Assembly (NCBI GenBank): GCA_016187945.1
Contig: JACPIT010000005.1
Span: 372,001 to 436,000, forward strand
Direction of reading: 5' to 3'
DNA length: 64,000 nucleotides
From: Opitutia bacterium
Lineage (GTDB): Bacteria > Verrucomicrobiota > Verrucomicrobiia > Opitutales > Opitutaceae
Below the pieces are notes generated by a model. It ran no database searches, was not told the DNA's origin, and saw only the letters and a program-made list of their open reading frames with translations. Position numbers and translations under genes: made by a program. Shown one piece after another: positions 59,174 to 64,000 of this stretch (within the stretch, counting starts at the first letter, position 1; every line of letters begins with the position of its first letter).

Positions 59174-60703
59174 ATGAATCCGTTTTTCAACGCCGGCGAC
59201 TGGATCGTCATCCTGCTTTATCTCGGCGGCGTCGTGGCGCTCGGGCTCTGGTTCGGGCGCGACCAGCACAACACGCGCGACTACTTCCTCGGCAGCCGCA
59301 ACATTCCGTGGTGGGGCATCGGGATGTCGATCGTCGCGGCGGAGACGAGCGCGTTGACGATCATCGGCGTGCCGGCGATCGCATTCGGCGGCAACCTGAT
59401 GTTCATCCAGATGATCGTCGGCTACGTGATCGCGCGCGTGATCCTCGCGGCGGTGATGGTGCCGCATTATCTGAGCGGCGAAATCTACTCGCCTTACCAA
59501 CTGCTCGAGCAGCGCCTCGGCGTCGCGCCGCGGCGCGTGGCGGGCGGGTTGTTTCTGTTTTTGGAAACGCTGGCGGCGGGCGTGCGCGTCTACGTCGCGT
59601 GCATTCCGATCCGGCTGCTGCTCGGCGAGACGGTGTGCAGCTTCGGCGGACTCGTCGATCCGATCCTCGGCGCGATCGTGCTCTTCGTGGCGCTGTCGCT
59701 GCTCTACACCTACGTCGGCGGCGTGAAGGCTGTGATCTGGACCGACGCGGTGCAGTTCGGGCTGTTTCTCGCGGGCGGATTGTTCGCGCTGTTCTACGTG
59801 CCGACGCTGATGGGCGGCTGGGACGCGGCGTTCGAGGTGGCGCGCGCGGGCGGGAAGCTCGTTTGGTTCAACGGAACGTTCTCGTTCGGCGCGCCGTTTA
59901 ACATCTGGATGGGCGTGCTCGGCGGCACGCTCATTGTGCTGTCGTCGCACGGTGCGGAGCAACTGATCGTGCAGCGCGTGCTCGCGTGTCGCACGGTGGC
60001 GGATGGACGGAAGGCGCTCGCGCTGAGCGCGGTCGTGATTTTCCCGCTGTTCCTGATTTTCCTGCTCGTGGGCGCGCTGCTGTGGGCGTTCTACCAGTCG
60101 CACCCGATGCAGATTCCGCTGCCGGAGAGCCGGCCGGGCATCAAGGCGAACGATTTCATCTTTCCCGTGTTCATGCTCACCGAGGTGCCGCATGTGCTGA
60201 AGGGGTTTCTCATCGTGGCGATTTTGTCAGCGGCGATGTCGTCGATCAGCTCGGCGATGACGGCGCTGGCGTCGGTTTCGACGATGGACTTCGTGAAGCC
60301 GCTCGCGCCGCGCTTGAGCGAGGCGGCGTTGCTAGCGTGGAGCAAGCGCTCGACGGTGTTCTGGGCAGCGGTGCTCGTCGGCGTGGCGTGGCTGACGCGC
60401 GAGGTGCAATTCGTGCTGAACGCGGCGTTTTCGCTGCGCGGGCTGACGAGCGGCGCGTTGCTCGGCGGGTTGCTGCTGGCGCTGTTCGCGCGCGGCGTCG
60501 GCGCGCGGGCGGTGGTGGTCGGGATGCTGACATCGGTCGCGGTGATGAACGTGCTGTATTGGCCGCCGAACATTCCGGCGGTGCGCGGCTGGTGGCTGGC
60601 GACGTTCGGCGGCGAGATTTTTTGGCCGTGGTTTACGCTGATCGGCACGCTGGTGACGCTCGGCGTCGCGGGGGCGATGCGGCGATTCGCGCCAGAAAAG
60701 TGA
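59174..60703 (+). CDS. Sodium:solute symporter (SSS), amino-sugar locus
   Basis: A 509-residue inner-membrane carrier of about 13 helices with the SSS signatures DYFLGSRNIPWWGIGMSIVA, AAETSALTIIGVPAIAFGGN and ILSAAMSSISSAMTALASVS. The subclass resembles the sialic acid/sugar carriers of SSS. Its place directly after GH89, GH20 and the NagX-like gene makes GlcNAc or a related amino sugar the likely cargo. ATG 59174 is chosen because it begins the first helix (DWIVILLYLGGVVALGLWFG). It ends the plus-strand group; the DNA after its stop belongs to the GAAGGGCTG repeat family. Confidence 0.92.
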   Translation: MNPFFNAGDWIVILLYLGGVVALGLWFGRDQHNTRDYFLGSRNIPWWGIGMSIVAAETSALTIIGVPAIAFGGNLMFIQMIVGYVIARVILAAVMVPHYLSGEIYSPYQLLEQRLGVAPRRVAGGLFLFLETLAAGVRVYVACIPIRLLLGETVCSFGGLVDPILGAIVLFVALSLLYTYVGGVKAVIWTDAVQFGLFLAGGLFALFYVPTLMGGWDAAFEVARAGGKLVWFNGTFSFGAPFNIWMGVLGGTLIVLSSHGAEQLIVQRVLACRTVADGRKALALSAVVIFPLFLIFLLVGALLWAFYQSHPMQIPLPESRPGIKANDFIFPVFMLTEVPHVLKGFLIVAILSAAMSSISSAMTALASVSTMDFVKPLAPRLSEAALLAWSKRSTVFWAAVLVGVAWLTREVQFVLNAAFSLRGLTSGALLGGLLLALFARGVGARAVVVGMLTSVAVMNVLYWPPNIPAVRGWWLATFGGEIFWPWFTLIGTLVTLGVAGAMRRFAPEK

Positions 60704-60874
60704 ACCGAAGGGCTGGAGGGATTGTTTGAACCGGAAAGCGCAGAAGAGGCGTCGCGCGAGCGTCCTCTCCGCTTCCTCGGCAGTTTCCCGTTTTTGTTTG
60801 AACAGGAGAGAACGGAGGAAACGGAGAGAGAGGGGGGCTCCGCTCTCGCCGTTTCCTCTGGGGAGAAATTTCGG
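60704..60874. other. Convergent gap with dispersed repeat
   Basis: No gene. It contains GAAGGGCTGGAGGG at 60709-60722 and an inverted pair of purine/pyrimidine-rich stretches (CCTCTCCGCTTCCTC near 60761, and GAACAGGAGAGAACGGAGG near 60799) typical of the 'TTTGAAC...GGAG' dispersed family. Confidence 0.55.
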
Positions 60875-61750
60875 CTAGTTCCGCCCGGCGGCGACGTGGC
60901 GGAGTTTTTCGGGATTGCGGACGATGAAGATCGTGCGGATGCGGTCGCCGGACATTTCGAAGGAGAACGCGTTCACGAGCCGGCCGGCGGAGAACATCAG
61001 CGCGCCGATGCGGCCGTTCACGCGGGCGAGGCGGAAGTTCACGTCGGGCAATTTCCAGCGCTGCACGCCGACGAAGAAGCGGCTGATGCGATCGGCGGTG
61101 ACGATCGGGCGGCCGACCGAGACGACGCGGCCGCCGCCGTCGGCGTAGAGCGTGGCGTCGTCGGTGAGCAGCGCGAGCAAGTCGCGCACATCGCCGGACG
61201 CGGTGGCGTTGAGGAATTGGCGGACGATGGTCTCGGCGCGCGGGCTGGGCGGCGCGGGCGGTTGCGCGGCGTCGGCGAGGCGCGCTTTGGCGCGGCTGAC
61301 GATCTGGCGGCAGGCGGCTTCGGATTTTTCGACGATGGCGGCGATGTCCCCGTAATCGTAGTCGAAGGCCTCGCGGAGGAGAAACACGGCGCGCTCGTCG
61401 GGCTTGAGGCGTTCGAGCAGCAGCATGAACGCCATCGTGAGCGAATCGGCGAGCGCGGCGGCCTCCGCGGGCGACGCGCCGGAATTTTCGACGAGCGGCT
61501 CGGGCAGCCAGACGCCGTAGTAGTCGGTGCGGGCGCGTTGGGCGGAGCGGAGCTGGTCGATGCAGAGGCGCGTGGTCGTGGCGACGAGCCACGCGCGCGG
61601 GGAATCGATCGCGGCGGCGTCCTGCTTTTGCCAGCGCAGCCAGGTTTCCTGCACGGCGTCCTCGGCCTCGGCGACGCGGCCGAGCATGCGGTAGGCGATG
61701 TCGAACAGCAGGCGGCGGTGCGAGGTGAAGGCGGAGGCGTCGGCGGGCAT
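60875..61750 (-). CDS. ECF41-group RNA polymerase sigma factor
   Basis: A 291-residue extracytoplasmic-function sigma factor with a regulatory C-terminal extension. Region 2 (LFDIAYRMLGRVAEAEDAVQ, PRAWLVATTTRLCID) and region 4 (LLERLKPDERAVFLLREAFD, YGDIAAIVEKSEAACRQIVS) are followed by a SnoaL-like domain. All three ECF41 hallmarks are visible: WLPEP (81-85), DGGGR (204-208) and NPEKL (279-283, family NPDKL). ECF41 factors lack a classical anti-sigma and are controlled by their own C-terminus. The gene lies 7 bp behind an AhpD-like gene, its usual kind of partner and target. ATG 61750 is the normal start. Confidence 0.95.
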   Translation of the reverse strand: MPADASAFTSHRRLLFDIAYRMLGRVAEAEDAVQETWLRWQKQDAAAIDSPRAWLVATTTRLCIDQLRSAQRARTDYYGVWLPEPLVENSGASPAEAAALADSLTMAFMLLLERLKPDERAVFLLREAFDYDYGDIAAIVEKSEAACRQIVSRAKARLADAAQPPAPPSPRAETIVRQFLNATASGDVRDLLALLTDDATLYADGGGRVVSVGRPIVTADRISRFFVGVQRWKLPDVNFRLARVNGRIGALMFSAGRLVNAFSFEMSGDRIRTIFIVRNPEKLRHVAAGRN

Positions 61751-61757
61751 GGCGGGG

Positions 61758-62237
61758 TCAGGCGGCGGCGCCGGGCTGGATGTGGAAGGCGACGTTGAAG
61801 CGGTTCCAGCCGTTGATGACGACGATCGCCAGCGTGAGGTGGAAGAGTTCCTTTTCGGAGAAATGCGCGCGGGCTTCGGCGAAGATTTCGGCGGAGACGC
61901 CGTGTTCGCCGAGGCGGGTGACGGCTTCGGTCCAGCGGAGAGCGGCGCGTTCGCGCGGCGTGTAGCAGGAGACTTCCTCCCAGGCGGGCAGGAGTGCGAG
62001 GCGCTCGTCGGTCTCGCCGCCGGCTTTGGCGTCGCGGAAATGCATGTCGAGGCAGAAGCCGCAGCGGTTGAGCTGCGAGGCGCGCAGGCGGACGAGATCG
62101 AGCAAGCCGCGGTCGAGGAGGTTGGCGGCAGGCGATTGCGAGATCGCCAGCATGGCTTCGAGCACTTCGGGCGCGCTGGTGTGCGAGGCGCGCGGCGTGA
62201 TGACGTGGGGAGTTTCGGTGGAGGCGGTGGTTTTCAT
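61758..62237 (-). CDS. Carboxymuconolactone decarboxylase/AhpD-like protein (ECF41 partner)
   Basis: A 159-residue, mainly helical protein with the AhpD-type redox motif CGFCLDMH (Cys59, Cys62, His66). Such proteins act as peroxidase-linked or thiol redox enzymes and are one of the standard target genes next to ECF41 sigma factors. The ATG at 62237 is preferred to GTG 62246, because a CGTC element of a probable ECF41 promoter ends at 62249, so transcription should begin very close to the ATG. The mRNA may be leaderless. The gene forms a two-gene unit with the sigma factor. Confidence 0.9.
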   Translation of the reverse strand: MKTTASTETPHVITPRASHTSAPEVLEAMLAISQSPAANLLDRGLLDLVRLRASQLNRCGFCLDMHFRDAKAGGETDERLALLPAWEEVSCYTPRERAALRWTEAVTRLGEHGVSAEIFAEARAHFSEKELFHLTLAIVVINGWNRFNVAFHIQPGAAA

Positions 62238-62248
62238 GTCATCCACAG

Positions 62249-62275
62249 GACGAAGCAGCGCGGTGGTTTGTGACG
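62249..62275 (-). promoter_or_regulatory. Probable ECF41-type promoter
   Basis: On the minus strand CGTCACA (62275-62269) and CGTC (62252-62249) are separated by 16 bp. The described ECF41 promoter is TGTCACA at -35 and CGTC at -10, so only the first base differs. It lies directly upstream of the AhpD-like gene and so would make the sigma factor operon autoregulated. Confidence 0.65.
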
Positions 62276-62497
62276 GCGGTCGTGGATTTTTGTTTTTTTG
62301 AACCGGAGGAAACGGAGGAGCTGAAAGCGCGAGCGCGGCAGCGGCGAGCAGTCGTGATTCTTTGCGTCCTCTGTGTTTAGCGGATCGGAGTTTTGAACAC
62401 AGAGGACACAGAGGTCGCAGAGGATCGGATTTGGCGGCGGAAACGAAAAACGCCGGCGCGGGGCCGGCGTTCGGGAAAGCGGGAGTTTTTCCTGAGC
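62276..62497. repeat. Dispersed purine-rich inverted repeats
   Basis: GAACCGGAGGAAACGGAGG (62300-62318), GCGTCCTCTGTGTTT (62363-62377) and the near-inverse AACACAGAGGACACAGAGG (62395-62413) belong to the repeat family also seen at 10378, 17534 and 60796. A GC-rich hairpin GCCGGCGCGGGGCCGGC near 62452-62468 may end the glutaredoxin transcript. No gene is visible. Confidence 0.55.
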
Positions 62498-62833
62498 TCA
62501 GAAGAAGCGCACGGGCTTGGCTTGCATGCGGGCGTGCTCGTCGTCGGAGCAGCCGGCGTTGGTGTTCACGTCGACGGCGGCGTTGGTCGGCTTCACGATG
62601 TCGTTTGCGAGCATGTAGTTTTCCACTTCCTCGCCTGAGATGTCGGCGAGCATGACGCCGTCGATTTCGACGCAGGGCGAGAGGGGCTGGCCGGATTTGC
62701 GGACCATCTCCTCGTAGTTCGCGCGGATGTTGATGATGTCGATGTCCTCGAAGGGCAGGTTGTATTTGCGCATGATGGCGCGGACGCCGTTGGACCAGCC
62801 GCAGTGGGGCTTCAGGTAAGCTTTGATCTTCAT
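62498..62833 (-). CDS. Glutaredoxin-like protein (monothiol CGWS)
   Basis: A 111-residue thioredoxin-fold protein with KAYLKPHCGWSNGVRAIM (Cys11, motif CGWS), then FEDIDIINI and a cis-Pro-type SPCVEIDGVMLADISGEEVENYML, all glutaredoxin features. The active site has one cysteine followed by Ser, as in monothiol glutaredoxins, though a second Cys occurs at the SPC motif. A C-terminal tail with a further Cys is unusual. ATG 62833 gives the normal N-terminus, and a CCTCTCACCTCTCC tract precedes it. Confidence 0.85.
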   Translation of the reverse strand: MKIKAYLKPHCGWSNGVRAIMRKYNLPFEDIDIINIRANYEEMVRKSGQPLSPCVEIDGVMLADISGEEVENYMLANDIVKPTNAAVDVNTNAGCSDDEHARMQAKPVRFF

Positions 62834-62932
62834 CGTGGAGAGGTGAGAGGGAGCGTGTGTGGGTTCGGAGGCGGAATGTAGGTGGGGAGTTTTCTTCTTC
62901 AACTGAAAGTTTTGGCGGCTACGGTGCGGAGC

Positions 62933-63946
62933 GTGTCAGCTCCCCTGCCCGCGCTCACTCCTGCCCAGGCCTCGGCGTTCGCGCGCCTCGCGCTCGACAA
63001 TGTCCGTCGCGAATTTCCGCACGCGCAACTGCATGTGTTGAGCGAGGCCGACGACGCGCGTCCGCCGCGGGCGTTGCATCCGGCGTTTTACGGGAGCTAC
63101 GACTGGCATTCGTGCGTGCACCAATTCTGGATGCTGGCGCGCCTGGCGCGGCTGTTTCCGCAACTGCCGGAGGCCCGCGCGATCGACGCGGTGCTGCGCG
63201 AGCATTTGACGGCGGGGAATCTCGAGGCGGAGACGGCGTATTTCACGGCGCCGGGGCGCGCGGCGTTCGAGCGGCCATACGGGTGGGCGTGGTTCTTGAA
63301 GCTCGAGCAGGAGGTGCGCGCCTACGATCCGGCGCTGGCGAAAAATCTCTCGCTGCTCACGGAAGTCATTCGCGACGGGTTCATGACTTACCTGAAGGCG
63401 CTGACGTATCCCGTGCGCCATGGCGTGCACGGCAACACGGCGGTCGCGACGGCGTTCGCGTTGAACTGGGCGCGCTCGGTCGACGACCAGGATTTGAAGC
63501 TCCTGTGCACGAGTCGCGCGGCAGCGTGGTTCGGGCATGATCGCGATTACCCGGCGCATCTCGAGCCGTCGGGCGAGGATTTCTTTTCGCCGGCGCTGGT
63601 GGAGGCGGGTTTGATGGGGCGCATCCTGCCGCAGGTGGCGTTCGTGGCGTGGTTCCACCGGTTTTTGCCGCAGCTCGCGGAGGGGAAGCCGGCGTCGCTA
63701 CTGCAACCGGCGGCGGTGAGCGATCCGGCCGACCCGCGGATCGGGCACTTGATCGGGCTGAACCTGAACCGCGCGTGGGTGTGGCGGCGGCTGGCGGATC
63801 TGTTGCCGAAGAGCGATCCGCTCGTGCCGGTCTGCGAGGCGGCGGCGGCGCGGCACTTCGAGACGGCGCTGCCGATGCTCGACCCGCACGATTTTCACCG
63901 CGCGCACTGGCTGGCGTCGTTCGCGGTGTATGCGTTGACGGAGTGA
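62933..63946 (+). CDS. DUF2891-family protein
   Basis: A 337-residue, largely helical protein of the DUF2891 family, recognised by FYGSYDWHSCVHQFWML, RPYGWAWFLKLEQE and PVRHGVHGNTA. The repeated helical pairs suggest an (alpha/alpha)-type barrel, but no enzyme activity is established. GTG 62933 is chosen as start because homologous sequence begins at about LTPAQASAFARLALDNVRRE; GTG 62924 and ATG 62882 are alternatives. It is divergent from the glutaredoxin-like gene. Sequence after the stop repeats GGCTGGAGG three times (63967-63993). Confidence 0.85.
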   Translation: MSAPLPALTPAQASAFARLALDNVRREFPHAQLHVLSEADDARPPRALHPAFYGSYDWHSCVHQFWMLARLARLFPQLPEARAIDAVLREHLTAGNLEAETAYFTAPGRAAFERPYGWAWFLKLEQEVRAYDPALAKNLSLLTEVIRDGFMTYLKALTYPVRHGVHGNTAVATAFALNWARSVDDQDLKLLCTSRAAAWFGHDRDYPAHLEPSGEDFFSPALVEAGLMGRILPQVAFVAWFHRFLPQLAEGKPASLLQPAAVSDPADPRIGHLIGLNLNRAWVWRRLADLLPKSDPLVPVCEAAAARHFETALPMLDPHDFHRAHWLASFAVYALTE

Positions 63947-63955
63947 GCGCGAGAA

Positions 63956-63996
63956 ACCCGAAGAACTGAAGGGCTGGAGGGCTGGAGGGCTGGAGA
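63956..63996. repeat. GAAGGGCTGGAGG dispersed repeat with tandem expansion
   Basis: GAACTGAAGGGCTGGAGGGC continues as near-perfect tandem copies of GGGCTGGAG. The same core follows the stop codons of malQ (21903-21925) and the SSS gene (60704-60722). Confidence 0.75.
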
Positions 63997-64000
63997 CTCG

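Overview
The window is about 67% GC. It looks like chromosome from a heterotrophic bacterium of the Verrucomicrobiota, most likely the Opitutaceae. This is an inference from TonB-dependent receptors paired with LacI regulators and glycoside hydrolases, SLC45/GPH-type sugar carriers, a nadA-nadC-nadB cluster, an ECF41 sigma factor, and start codons preceded by C-rich tracts instead of Shine-Dalgarno sequences. I see no rRNA, tRNA, CRISPR array, prophage or insertion-sequence transposase.

Layout. 1-3.4 kb: a hybrid histidine kinase overlapping a TonB-C-like lipoprotein gene and a thioredoxin-like gene. 3.6-4.7 kb: aldose 1-epimerase. 4.9-10.3 kb, minus strand: a sigma-54-type response regulator, a secreted protein of unknown function, a sensor kinase with no ordinary start codon, and a single-domain receiver. 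10.7-25.1 kb: a starch/maltodextrin locus with an outer-membrane receptor, a secreted amylase-Ig-esterase fusion, GH31 alpha-glucosidase, 4-alpha-glucanotransferase, an SLC45-type carrier and a second GH13. 25.2-30.6 kb: an orphan membrane protein, an AraC regulator and nadA-nadC-nadB (de novo NAD synthesis).

30.7-53.3 kb: a probable beta-glucan locus built from two copies of one module (TonB receptor, GPH carrier, divergent LacI regulator). Copy 1 carries GH30 and an SSS symporter. Copy 2 carries GH16, a 1161-residue enzyme with a GH94-like catalytic motif, and a protein with two GH17 domains. The set fits outer-membrane capture of beta-1,3(1,6)-glucan oligomers, periplasmic trimming, carrier import and cytoplasmic breakdown. 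53.3-60.7 kb: an amino-sugar locus with GH89 alpha-N-acetylglucosaminidase, GH20 hexosaminidase, a NagX/HGSNAT-like membrane protein and an SSS symporter. 60.9-64 kb: an ECF41 sigma factor with an AhpD-like partner, a glutaredoxin-like protein and a DUF2891 protein.

The most unusual signal is a dense set of short palindromic repeats, many bounded by GTAG and CTAC (REP/REPIN-like). They fill intergenic spaces and abut or supply stop codons. In three carbohydrate-enzyme genes they lie in frame inside the coding sequence and add extra peptide segments. One 26-bp copy inside the GH31 gene is identical to an intergenic copy 14 kb away.
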